This document shows, in pieces, positions 6,808-13,848 of a stretch of 15,261 bases of DNA (positions within the stretch are counted from its first letter, which is position 1; each line of letters opens with the position of its first letter). The notes below the pieces were generated by a model. The model was not told the DNA's origin. It worked only from the letters and a program-made list of their open reading frames with translations, and did not search any database. The translations under genes and the position numbers were made by a program. This stretch comes from Clostridia bacterium (GTDB taxonomy: Bacteria; Bacillota; Clostridia; Oscillospirales; UBA644): the NCBI GenBank assembly GCA_017424085.1, contig JAFPBP010000094.1, positions 1-15,261 on the forward strand, written 5' to 3'.

Positions 6808-7926
6808 TTACAGCTTAATTTTCTTGATCTCTTCCGCGTAATACTGCACCAGCTCAAACTTGGAGCCGGGCATGAGTCTGTGGTCGGGGCAGGGAATGAA
6901 TCCTCCCATGGAGGCAAGCCGAGCCATGCGCTCGATCTCCGCATCCACCGCCGCCTTATCCTTACGGAAGGCGATCTTATCCATGCCGCCCACGCCCAGC
7001 ATTCCGTTGCCGAACTTCTTGCGGGCGGGCTCGAACTGATCGCCCCACACGCCAACCTCAATGGGGAACATGGTGTTGACGCCGTTGTTGAACCAGGTGG
7101 GAAGAAGCGCCTCGGTGACGCCGTCGCAGTCCAGAGAAATAATATCGATGCCGTATTCATGGCAAAGATCGTTGCGCTTCTTATAGTGCTTGGCGCACAA
7201 CTCATCGAACATGGAGGGCGCGATCAGGGGACCGTTCTTAAAGCAGATGTCCTCCCAATAATGGGCGAAATCAAACTTCGCACCCGTTTCCAACACCGCT
7301 TTCACACATTGATACTGCATCTCCGCATAGGTATCCACGATCTCGGCGAAAAGATCTTCATCTTCGTCATAAAGCAGATAGCTCATTCCCACAACGGAGG
7401 TCATATTGCGAATCTCTCCGAGAACGCTTCCCAGATGAAGCCCCACGGGAACGTCCTGCGGTCTGGTATCGTTAAAGTTTTTCCAGAATTCCAAATCGAT
7501 GCGCTCGGGCGTAAACTGCATTTTGGGAAGATACAGCTCTTCAAATGCCTTGCGGTCCTTCAGCAAATAATCGTCCTCCGAGGGGATCGACTGATTGCCG
7601 GGCTTTATTTTTTCGATCAGTCCGGAGGAATTCTGCACCCGCTGAATCCCGTCGGGAAGCGTTTCCAGAACCTTATACCCGAAGTTCGGCATCAAGCCGC
7701 GCTTGGCGCTGCGACAGCTGTACCAGTTAAAATCCCAGCCGATGATCTTGTCCAATTCCCGATCGGCATCATTCCCGTCGCCGATTGCCATGGCAAGATC
7801 CATGGATATTTTTCCCTGCTCCGCCCATTCGATCAGCAATTCCCGCCAATAACCGAAATGCACCGCAGGCATACGGTCCACGGGCTTATAATGAAGGATG
7901 TTCATCGCGCGTTCACGGTTCGTCAT
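6808..7926 (-). CDS. URO-D superfamily methyltransferase-like protein (DCDG variant)
   Basis: A 372-residue soluble protein beginning MTNRERAMNILHYKPVDRMPAVHFGYW, the typical opening of URO-D-like methyltransferases. I chose the second ATG (7926), because AAGGAG at 7934-7939 is 7 bases away from it and only 1 base from the ATG at 7932. At the zinc position the sequence is IISLDCDGVTE (263-272), so the His of His-X-Cys is Asp266 while Cys267 is shifted by one. A later Cys346-Pro-Asp-His349 (GGFIPCPDHRLMPGS) matches the C-terminal ligand region. FDFAHYWEDICFKNGPLIAPSMFDEL (218-243) is the barrel motif that often carries substrate contacts. It is the second gene of the operon, 13 bases after the first and 9 bases before the AraC-corrinoid frame. 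Corrinoid-dependent methyl transfer is the most likely activity; the substrate is unknown. It is not HemE-like in its N-terminus. Confidence 0.85.
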   Translation of the reverse strand: MTNRERAMNILHYKPVDRMPAVHFGYWRELLIEWAEQGKISMDLAMAIGDGNDADRELDKIIGWDFNWYSCRSAKRGLMPNFGYKVLETLPDGIQRVQNSSGLIEKIKPGNQSIPSEDDYLLKDRKAFEELYLPKMQFTPERIDLEFWKNFNDTRPQDVPVGLHLGSVLGEIRNMTSVVGMSYLLYDEDEDLFAEIVDTYAEMQYQCVKAVLETGAKFDFAHYWEDICFKNGPLIAPSMFDELCAKHYKKRNDLCHEYGIDIISLDCDGVTEALLPTWFNNGVNTMFPIEVGVWGDQFEPARKKFGNGMLGVGGMDKIAFRKDKAAVDAEIERMARLASMGGFIPCPDHRLMPGSKFELVQYYAEEIKKIKL

Positions 7927-7939
7927 AATCATTCTCCTT

Positions 7940-8908
7940 TTATTCTCTTGCCAGCTTATAGATCAGATCGAAGGCGAATTCCAGATCCTCCATCGAGCAA
8001 TGGTTCTGAACAAAGTGGGAGGTGCAACAGATCCAGCGCTTGCCCTTCAGCGTGGCAAAGACGCGGCGGATCTCCTTTTCCAGCTCGGGCTGAGGCAGAA
8101 GCCCGATGGCGGACTGCACGCAGACGCCGCCCAGAATGGCGAATTTGTCGGCGTACTTTTCCAGATACAGATCGTAGCCCATGCCTGCGTTTTCCTGCCA
8201 GGGATGAACCACGTCGAAGCCGATCTCAGCGATCCCGTCGGCAACCTTGGCAACGCACCCGTCGGAATGGAGGGATGCAAATACGCCGCGGGAATGAACG
8301 TGATCCACGACCTTTTTCATGTTGGGATAGATGATCTCACGCCAGATCTCGGGAGAGAACATCAGATCCTTCTGAGAGCCCCAGTCGTCGGAGATGTGAA
8401 CCATATCCACGCCCTGCTCGATGCTGTGATCGGCGCATTGGATGACCCAATCGGCGTGACGGCGGTACAGCTCTGCCATTTCCTCGGGATACATGAGAAG
8501 ATACATCAGATGATTCTGAATCCCGAAGGCGTCGTTAAAGCATTCAAAGAATCCGGGGGTCTGCATATAACAGAAGCGTCCCCGCTGCTTATGGTGCTCC
8601 ACCGCACGCTTGATATTTTCCGCGTACTTCTCGCCTCTGGGAGGAAGGTAATAATCGTGCTGAAGCAGAACGTCGGGGGGAACCTCCCCTTCCTCTTCCC
8701 GAATCTTCTGCAGAACCTCTTTATTGAACACGCGGGGCCCGCCGAAAATATGCGCCGCATCGAATTCGTAGTGATCCTCAAAGGCTGCCACGGAGCCCCA
8801 TTTTTCGGAGATCTGCCGCTCCAGATTGGCAAATACCCAACCGTAAATGGGCTGACGGTCCACAGGCTTTCCGAGTATGACGTTACGTACCCGTTCCGTA
8901 CTGTTCAA
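7940..8908 (-). CDS. URO-D superfamily methyltransferase-like protein (HSDGC variant), first gene of operon
   Basis: A 322-residue soluble protein. The start is TTG at 8908-8906: an in-frame stop lies three codons upstream, no ATG is available in frame, and AAAGGA at 8918-8923 is 9 bases away. It starts MNSTERVRNVILGKPVDRQPIYGW, as in other URO-D-like methyltransferases. Central VDMVHISDDWGSQKDLMFSPEIWREIIYP (167-195) and FASLHSDGCVAKVADGIAEIGFDVVHPWQ (210-238) are the family barrel motifs. His214 is retained, Asp216 replaces the usual Cys, and Cys218 may serve instead. The C-terminal part reads GKRWICCTSHFVQNHCSME (288-306), with three Cys and two His that could supply further metal ligands. 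It is the promoter-proximal gene. Methyl transfer with the nearby corrinoid protein is inferred; the unusual ligand set means it could act on a different substrate from its paralogues. Confidence 0.85.
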   Translation of the reverse strand: MNSTERVRNVILGKPVDRQPIYGWVFANLERQISEKWGSVAAFEDHYEFDAAHIFGGPRVFNKEVLQKIREEEGEVPPDVLLQHDYYLPPRGEKYAENIKRAVEHHKQRGRFCYMQTPGFFECFNDAFGIQNHLMYLLMYPEEMAELYRRHADWVIQCADHSIEQGVDMVHISDDWGSQKDLMFSPEIWREIIYPNMKKVVDHVHSRGVFASLHSDGCVAKVADGIAEIGFDVVHPWQENAGMGYDLYLEKYADKFAILGGVCVQSAIGLLPQPELEKEIRRVFATLKGKRWICCTSHFVQNHCSMEDLEFAFDLIYKLARE

Positions 8909-8917
8909 AGCTGATCA

Positions 8918-8923
8918 TCCTTT
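8918..8923 (-). promoter_or_regulatory. Ribosome binding site that fixes the TTG start of the first operon gene
   Basis: AAAGGA on the minus strand lies 9 bases before TTG at 8908. A TGA three codons upstream in the same frame excludes a longer protein, so the non-ATG start is well supported. Confidence 0.75.
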
Positions 8924-8939
8924 CACAGTCATTTTCTTT

Positions 8940-8968
8940 ATTATAGCATATAATCGGGAAAAAGTAAA
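8940..8968 (-). promoter_or_regulatory. Promoter of the methyltransferase operon
   Basis: On the minus strand TTTACT (8968-8963, four of six matches to TTGACA), a 17-base spacer and a perfect TATAAT (8945-8940). The predicted transcript start is near 8933, giving a leader of about 25 bases, too short for a cobalamin riboswitch. The -35 box is suboptimal and abuts an arm of the inverted repeat at 8967-9016, which suits activator control. Confidence 0.78.
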
Positions 8969-9016
8969 TATGGTTTTCTCCCATTTCCAAACTTTTTTAG
9001 GGGAGAAAACCATATT
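8967..9016. promoter_or_regulatory. Perfect 16-bp inverted repeat, candidate operator
   Basis: AATATGGTTTTCTCCC (8967-8982) is repeated exactly as its reverse complement at 9001-9016, separated by 18 bases. It lies between the two divergent promoters, upstream of both, so neither predicted transcript includes it; a DNA-binding role is more likely than an RNA hairpin. The near arm is centred about 41 bases, and the far arm about 75 bases, upstream of the predicted start of the minus-strand operon. The AraC domain encoded in that operon is the first candidate ligand, but AraC proteins often use direct repeats, so another regulator is possible. Confidence 0.7.
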
Positions 9017-9075
9017 ACGGAGAAGCAGTCATCCAATCGGAGCAACGGAGCGTTTTGTACGTTTTTTTCCACCCC

Positions 9076-9104
9076 TTGACAAACGGCAGAAAATGCGGTA
9101 TAAT
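9076..9104 (+). promoter_or_regulatory. Consensus sigma-A promoter for the lipoprotein-isomerase unit
   Basis: TTGACA (9076-9081), a 17-base spacer and TATAAT (9099-9104): a full match to the housekeeping consensus, 25 bases before the start codon. Such a promoter is expected to be strong and constitutive unless repressed. The inverted repeat lies 60 bases upstream of its -35 box. Confidence 0.9.
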
Positions 9105-9128
9105 GAAAAAAATCGAAAGAGGCTTTTT

Positions 9129-10262
9129 ATGAAATCGATCTTCACGCTTCTCCTTTGTCTCGTTCTGACCCTCGGGCTCTTCGCCTGCGGGAAGGACGCC
9201 GTCACCGATTCGGGCTCGGGGAATTCCGACACGGCGGACGTCTCCGACACCGAGGGAAACACCGATACCTCCGAAAAAACCGAGGACGATCAGCCGAAAT
9301 ACGTTCTGTTCGACCCCGAGGCGGAGCATAAATTCATCGGCACCGACATCATCAATTTCAGCCTCGTGGTATACGACCTGAACCTGTGCGACGGGGATTT
9401 CCAAGCCCTCGCCGACGACGATTCCTGCATCATCTGGGAATGGAAGTCCCGCGAGGACCCCAACTGCAAGCTGGCAAGCAAGATCATCCGCTCCATCTCG
9501 GGCGTTAAGTTCCGCTATTCCGCCTATTGGAAGCGGGACGTGGTGGTCGCCTGCGCCAACTTCGGCTGGGTGGGCGTCATCGACTACGACGCCTGCAAGC
9601 TTCTGTGGGAATGCCAATTGCCTACGGGACCTCACTCGGTGGAAATGCTCCCCAACGGTGACGTGGTGGTGGGCTCCGCCGACGGCGAGGGTGCCTTGAT
9701 CTATTTCCCCCTCTCTGCGGGGATCACGACCTCCGTTCACTCCATTGTCAGCCCCTCCTGTCACGGGGTCTGCTGGGATCCTCAGGCGGAATGTCTGCGG
9801 GTGCTGGGGCTGAACGGCGTTTACAGCTGCATTGTGGAAAATGCGGGCACGGCGCAGGGCAAGCTGGTCAAGATCGAGGGAAGCGACTGTAATTTCACGG
9901 GCGATCGGGGCGGCCACGCCTTTACCCCCGTGGCGGGACAGCCCGGCGTCTATTGGGCGTCTGCGGGCAAGCTCTGGAAATACGATTCGAAGACCAACAC
10001 CTTCTCCGCCGCCAAGTCCAACCTGATCTCGGGCGCCATCAAGGGGATCTGCTCCTACGAGGACAATACGGTCATTCTGAGCATCGCGGGGCTGAACAAA
10101 AATAACAAGTACAGCTGGGGCAGCGACGGCTTCCGAATCTTCACCCGAGTCATGTCGGAGGGACGGGTCAAGCAGCCTGTGGACAAGGTCGTCAACGTGG
10201 TCTTCAAAAATCAGGTACGGGAATACTACAAGATCTTCCCCTTCACCAAGGATTATCAATAA
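9129..10262 (+). CDS. Lipoprotein with DUF6528-like beta-propeller domain
   Basis: A 377-residue lipoprotein of unknown function. Residues 1-20 are the signal with LFA-Cys20. A Ser/Asp/Thr/Glu-rich linker runs to about residue 56, and a propeller-like domain follows. Motifs shared with the protein at 13904-15064 are VVYDLNLCDG (80-89), CIIWEW (100-105), RYSAYWKRDVVVAC (129-142), GPHSVEMLPNGDVVV (167-181), CHGVCWDP (211-218), GGHAFTPVAGQPGVYWASAG (261-280), SDGFRI (332-337), MSEGRVKQ (342-349) and REYYKIFPFTKDYQ (364-377). It should be anchored outside the membrane, perhaps binding a ligand or scaffolding surface proteins; no catalytic motif is seen. I start at 9129 (ATG, with GAAAGAGG about 6 bases upstream) and not at the in-frame upstream codons, because the signal peptide begins there and the promoter lies just before. 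The isomerase-like gene follows after 22 bases and is probably co-transcribed. Confidence 0.88.
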   Translation: MKSIFTLLLCLVLTLGLFACGKDAVTDSGSGNSDTADVSDTEGNTDTSEKTEDDQPKYVLFDPEAEHKFIGTDIINFSLVVYDLNLCDGDFQALADDDSCIIWEWKSREDPNCKLASKIIRSISGVKFRYSAYWKRDVVVACANFGWVGVIDYDACKLLWECQLPTGPHSVEMLPNGDVVVGSADGEGALIYFPLSAGITTSVHSIVSPSCHGVCWDPQAECLRVLGLNGVYSCIVENAGTAQGKLVKIEGSDCNFTGDRGGHAFTPVAGQPGVYWASAGKLWKYDSKTNTFSAAKSNLISGAIKGICSYEDNTVILSIAGLNKNNKYSWGSDGFRIFTRVMSEGRVKQPVDKVVNVVFKNQVREYYKIFPFTKDYQ

Positions 10263-10284
10263 TTTTGCAAAGGACGGGATTGCA

Positions 10285-11094
10285 ATGAAGCTCAGTGTTT
10301 GGTCCAGCTATTACATCGATATCTCCCCCGAGGAGATGGTTCTGGAATTTGAGAAGTACGGATTTCGGGATTGCGAGCTTTCCGATGAGCATTCCCTCGC
10401 TCTCATGAAGCGGGGCGACCCTGCCGTCGTGGGAGCGGAATTCCGCAGCTTCGCCGAGGCGCACGGCATGGATTTTTCCCAAGGGCACCTGCTTCTGAGC
10501 GCACGCATCTGCGAGGAAGCGAGCCGAAACGAGGTTCTGCGGCAATTGGATCTGTTCCGTGCCGTTGGAGTGAAAAACGCGGTGCTCCATTGCCAATCGG
10601 GCATCAACGGTCTGAGCTTCGAGGAGATCTTTGATCACAACGTGCAAGCCATCCGAATTCTTGCGGACCACGTAAAGGACGACGGGATCACCATCTGTCT
10701 GGAAAACCTCACGGGACCGCTTACGGGAACAGCAGACGCTTTGATCGCTCTGATCGAAGCCGCAGGGCGGGAGAACGTGGGCATCTGCCTTGACACGGGG
10801 CATCTGAATCTTTGCGACGATCGGGATCAAGCGAAATTCATCCGTCGGGCGGGGCGCCATCTGAAGGCCCTGCATCTGGCGGACAACGACCGCTCGGGAG
10901 ATCAGCACATTCTTCCCTACGCCATCGGATCGGTCAATTTCCAAGAGGTGCTGTCCGAGGTAAAGGCGCTCGGCTACGAGGGGATCTACAATCTGGAGAT
11001 CCCCGGAGAGAGACGCGCACCTCTCCCCATCCGCGCCATGAAGCTGGATTATATCAGATCGGTCTTCGAATATCTGGATCAGATCACCGGTTAA
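10285..11094 (+). CDS. Sugar phosphate isomerase/epimerase-like TIM-barrel protein
   Basis: A 269-residue cytoplasmic protein of the xylose-isomerase-like / AP-endonuclease-2 fold, at the usual length for the family. Metal-binding positions appear in order: Glu140 (ICLENLTG), Asp170 and His173 (CLDTGHLN), His197 (KALHLADNDR), His208 (GDQHILPYAIG) and Glu238 (YNLEIPGE). Known relatives isomerise or epimerise sugars, inositols or hydroxypyruvate using a divalent metal; the substrate cannot be read from sequence. An endonuclease IV role is less likely given the short length and metabolic context. The ATG has AAAGGA about 10 bases upstream and lies 22 bases after the lipoprotein gene, so the two form one transcript from the promoter at 9076-9104. 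Its neighbours suggest a part in breaking down the same glycan or sugar as the rhamnosidase downstream, which is inference. Confidence 0.88.
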   Translation: MKLSVWSSYYIDISPEEMVLEFEKYGFRDCELSDEHSLALMKRGDPAVVGAEFRSFAEAHGMDFSQGHLLLSARICEEASRNEVLRQLDLFRAVGVKNAVLHCQSGINGLSFEEIFDHNVQAIRILADHVKDDGITICLENLTGPLTGTADALIALIEAAGRENVGICLDTGHLNLCDDRDQAKFIRRAGRHLKALHLADNDRSGDQHILPYAIGSVNFQEVLSEVKALGYEGIYNLEIPGERRAPLPIRAMKLDYIRSVFEYLDQITG

Positions 11095-11208
11095 ACGTTT
11101 GATTTTCCCGTCAACAGCAAGGGGATTTGCAATTTGGAAATTCTGCGAAAATCACCGTGGCGGCAAAAAATCACCTCAGTAAAATAAACCGATACGGTAT
11201 ATAAAATC

Positions 11209-11236
11209 AGGGCAGAGAACACAGGTTCTCTGCCCT
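11209..11236 (-). terminator. Terminator hairpin 1 (AGGGCAGAGAAC stem)
   Basis: AGGGCAGAGAAC (11209-11220) and its exact complement (11225-11236) enclose a 4-base loop. On the minus strand GATTTTATATA follows; on the plus strand the next bases are only CAGTTTG. It therefore looks more like a stop for minus-strand transcripts coming from the rhamnosidase gene, although it could act in both directions. The stem is the same as that of hairpin 2 at 11552-11579. Confidence 0.65.
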
Positions 11237-11277
11237 CAGTTTGTCGATAAACCCTAAAAAGAATCTTTTTGTCCCGT

Positions 11278-11476
11278 ACAATCCCTCAGTCTTGCCTGCG
11301 GCAAGCCAGCTCCCTTTACACAAGGGAGCCTTGCTTCTGTGCGCAAACGGTCTCTTGTTTTATCGTTCAAGAGTTACTCTCGGATGGTAAAACAAAAAAT
11401 GAGTGCAGCACAAGGGTAAGCCTCCACCTCTTGGAGGGGGAGGGGGACCAAACGCTTTGCGTTTGGTGGAAGGGGT
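11278..11476. repeat. Palindromic intergenic repeat element (MITE/REP-like), non-coding
   Basis: About 200 bases made of two similar arms in opposite orientation. The left arm has CTTGCC-TGC-GGCAAG (11291-11305), then GCTCCCTT-TACAC-AAGGGAGC (11309-11329). The right arm has CCTCC...GGAGG (11421-11437), then ACCAAACGC-TTT-GCGTTTGGT (11447-11467). The outer ends (ATCCCTCAG and GGAAGGGGT) are roughly complementary, and so are inner segments (TTGTTTTA with TAAAACAA). No ORF with coding character is present. The style matches a repeat I remember as widespread between genes in Clostridia related to Faecalibacterium; exact borders and target duplication are not certain. The rest of the gap between 11095 and 11585 shows only the two hairpins and AT-rich filler. 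Confidence 0.65.
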
Positions 11477-11551
11477 AAACTCGGATCACAAACCTGCCTG
11501 TTGTCCGTAAACAAAACAGTTGGGTGCACAAAAGATTATCGATATTCTGAG

Positions 11552-11583
11552 AGGGCAGAGAACATGCGTTCTCTGCCCTTTTT
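11552..11583 (+). terminator. Terminator hairpin 2 (same stem as hairpin 1)
   Basis: AGGGCAGAGAAC (11552-11563), a 4-base loop ATGC and the exact complement (11568-11579), with TTTTT spanning the end of the stem and the bases after it on the plus strand. This is a good intrinsic terminator for plus-strand transcripts and sits just short of the stop codon of the opposing rhamnosidase gene. On the minus strand no T-run follows, but the hairpin may still protect that messenger's end. Confidence 0.8.
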
Positions 11584-11585
11584 CG

Positions 11586-13823
11586 TTAGTTTTTCTTGGG
11601 ATGAAGCAGGAATTGATGCTTGCCCGAAACGGTCCGTTGGGTGCTTCCGTCCTCAAAGACGTACCCCTCGGGGCACAGAGAAGCGGAATGATCCTCGGGA
11701 AGATCCACGGTCAGAAGGATATCCTCTCCCTTCCGCACCCACGCCACCGAGATCCGTCCCCAGGGGGCGTCGTGATAGCCCTGCGCGAAGGTCAAGGAGG
11801 AAAGGAACACGGGGGCAAGGATCAGATTCGACAGATCGTGCAGGGTAGGATTGAGGCGGATGCCCAGGATCCATTGCATAAACCATGCGCTGATATCACC
11901 CCAGAAGTGATGGTTCTGGGAATTCACGCCCGTGGGATGAAAGTTCTCCCACAGGGTGGTGGCACCCCGCGCGATCCAGTTTCCGTAGGAAGGGTAGTCG
12001 AGGCGGGTGATCATGCGGAAGGCAAGCTCGCTCTGCCCGAAGCGGGACAGCACGTGGAACAGAACTCTGCCGCCCAACACACCCACGTCCATATGATCGT
12101 CGCAGGCGTGAACCATCTCCAGAAGAACGTCAAACGCCTGCAATTCCTCGGCAGGGTCAAACACGCCGTAATAGAGGCATATGGCTTGGGAGGATTGGCA
12201 ATTCCCCACCGCCCGCAAGGACGGGAATTCCACGAGATTTGCACGAATGGCGGCGCGGTACGCCTTCGCCTCGGCGCGGGCAAAGGACTCCTCCGCCTCA
12301 TTCCCGATGGCATGGAACAGCTCGGCGGACTTGGTGCAAAGATCGAGCGCCATGATCGAATCGGTCAGAATCAGGGGTGCTTTCGGCTTTCCGCCGCCCA
12401 CGGGGCACCAGTCGCCCAATCCAATGCTGAGAAGTCCCTTCTCGTCAACGCGGGTGCGAAGATACCGCAGATATGCGGAAATGCTCGGAGCCGATTCTCG
12501 GATCACCGCGGTCTCTCCCCGATAGCGGTAGGAATAGTAGGGCAGGTAGATCAATACGCTGTCCCATGCAGGGCCGTTGCCCCAATCGAAGCCCCAGCCA
12601 CCCGTGGGGACGATGCCGGGAAGGCTTCCGTTTTCCTTTTGAGCCTTGCAAATATTCCGCATCCATTCCCGATAGTTGCGCTCGGGATCGAAATTCATCA
12701 GCGCCGCCTCGGAGGTCAGCGCCGCGTCTGCGGTCCAGCCGTTCTTCTCCCGCTGGGGGCAATCGGTGGGATAATGATGGAAGTTGGACAAGATACTGCG
12801 CCGCGTCATCACCTGCAGCTGAGAGGCGATGGGATCGGAGCAGAGAAAATCCCCGCGGGGATGCAGATCGGTATGATACACCAGATAGGTCAGAAGATCG
12901 GGGGTTGCCTGCGCGGGAGTGATACCCGTCACCTTTACGTAACGGAAGCCGTGGTAGGTGAAGGTGGGCTGATATTCCTCAACGCCTTCCCCGCGGCAAA
13001 CGTACACGTCCCGATGAACGATCTCCCGATCCCGCTCCCAGTGCTCACGGACGAACCAGACCTGCGCCAGATTCAGATCGCCCCCCGACAGGGAATCGGC
13101 ATGGCGAAGCTCCACTCGCTGCCCCTTCGTGCCTTGGATCCGCAGGCGGCAAACACCTGCATTGGATTGCCCGAAATCGTAAAGATAGCCGTCTCCGCAG
13201 GGGACGATGCTCACGGGGCGAAGCTCGCATTCCTTGACGATGGGCGCCACGTCGGCAGGGCGAAGGATGCCCTTGGGGGCAGGGGCAGGCAGGGCGGGAG
13301 CCCATGCGGAATCGTCAAGCTCGGGCAGATTCCAGCCGTCGATGGCGAAATTGGCATCGTAGACCTCACCGAAGCGGTAATCGTCGGCACGGATGGCGGA
13401 GGGCGCCACGCGGAAGCCCGAGGCGCTGTTCAGAACCTCTGAATCTCCTTGGGTGACCGACACCGCAAGGCAGGGCGCCGAGCGAAAGGATGCTCGATCA
13501 AACTCCCAGATGTGTCCTCCCGGATTGTTCTGAAAGCCGTTGCCCAAAAGAAGCCCCACCACGTTCTTCCCCGCGCGGGGCGTTACCGTATATTCATCGT
13601 AATAAACGTAATGATCGGGGTTGCTGATATAGGGAGACAACAGCCCGCGGGTAATGCGCTCTCCGTTGAAAAACAGATCGTAAAACCCGCATGCCGCCAC
13701 GCGGATCGTTACGGGAGATTGCGATTCCGCCGTCCAGCCGCCACGGAAATAATAGGCGGGAACGGGGGCTTCGAAGGTATTATATTCCACCGTTGCCCGA
13801 ATAAAAGATTCGTTTCGGATCAT
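11586..13823 (-). CDS. Alpha-L-rhamnosidase-like glycoside hydrolase, GH78 family
   Basis: A 745-residue enzyme expected to release terminal alpha-L-rhamnose. It has no signal peptide, so it acts in the cytoplasm on imported rhamnosides. The N-terminal 300 residues have the beta-domain pattern of GH78 (AACGFYDLFFNGERITRGLLSPYISNPDHYVYYDEY; YDFGQSNAGVCRLRIQGTKGQ; YHGFRYVKVTG). The (alpha/alpha)6 catalytic part starts near residue 340 with TDCPQREKNGWTADA: Asp354, Glu359 and Asp366 line up with the catalytic-acid cluster known in GH78. GATTLWENFHP has Glu626 as a likely general base, and NSQNHHFWGDISAWF follows. I chose ATG at 13823, since AAAGGATG lies at a workable distance upstream; ATG 13835 overlaps that site and TTG 13850 lies in the terminator. 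A terminator separates it from the lipoprotein gene upstream, so it may rely on read-through. Specificity could extend to other deoxy or methylated sugars. Confidence 0.9.
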   Translation of the reverse strand: MIRNESFIRATVEYNTFEAPVPAYYFRGGWTAESQSPVTIRVAACGFYDLFFNGERITRGLLSPYISNPDHYVYYDEYTVTPRAGKNVVGLLLGNGFQNNPGGHIWEFDRASFRSAPCLAVSVTQGDSEVLNSASGFRVAPSAIRADDYRFGEVYDANFAIDGWNLPELDDSAWAPALPAPAPKGILRPADVAPIVKECELRPVSIVPCGDGYLYDFGQSNAGVCRLRIQGTKGQRVELRHADSLSGGDLNLAQVWFVREHWERDREIVHRDVYVCRGEGVEEYQPTFTYHGFRYVKVTGITPAQATPDLLTYLVYHTDLHPRGDFLCSDPIASQLQVMTRRSILSNFHHYPTDCPQREKNGWTADAALTSEAALMNFDPERNYREWMRNICKAQKENGSLPGIVPTGGWGFDWGNGPAWDSVLIYLPYYSYRYRGETAVIRESAPSISAYLRYLRTRVDEKGLLSIGLGDWCPVGGGKPKAPLILTDSIMALDLCTKSAELFHAIGNEAEESFARAEAKAYRAAIRANLVEFPSLRAVGNCQSSQAICLYYGVFDPAEELQAFDVLLEMVHACDDHMDVGVLGGRVLFHVLSRFGQSELAFRMITRLDYPSYGNWIARGATTLWENFHPTGVNSQNHHFWGDISAWFMQWILGIRLNPTLHDLSNLILAPVFLSSLTFAQGYHDAPWGRISVAWVRKGEDILLTVDLPEDHSASLCPEGYVFEDGSTQRTVSGKHQFLLHPKKN

Positions 13824-13848
13824 ATTGAATTCCATCCTTTCATAATGC

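Noticed and set aside
1..8908. Haem biosynthesis (true HemE uroporphyrinogen decarboxylase)
   Set aside because: The HemE N-terminal RQAGRY-type motif is absent, there are many paralogues, and a corrinoid protein and no other haem genes lie nearby; methyltransferase-type members fit better.
8909..8939. Cobalamin riboswitch ahead of the corrinoid operon
   Set aside because: The predicted leader is about 25 bases, far too short, and no B12-box-like sequence was noticed upstream.
8967..9016. Inverted repeat as an RNA terminator
   Set aside because: It lies upstream of both divergent promoters and is outside their predicted transcripts, and neither arm is followed by a T-run.
11237..11551. CRISPR array or small protein gene in the non-coding gap
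   Set aside because: There are no regularly spaced direct repeats; the short frames there lack a ribosome site and consist of palindrome sequence.
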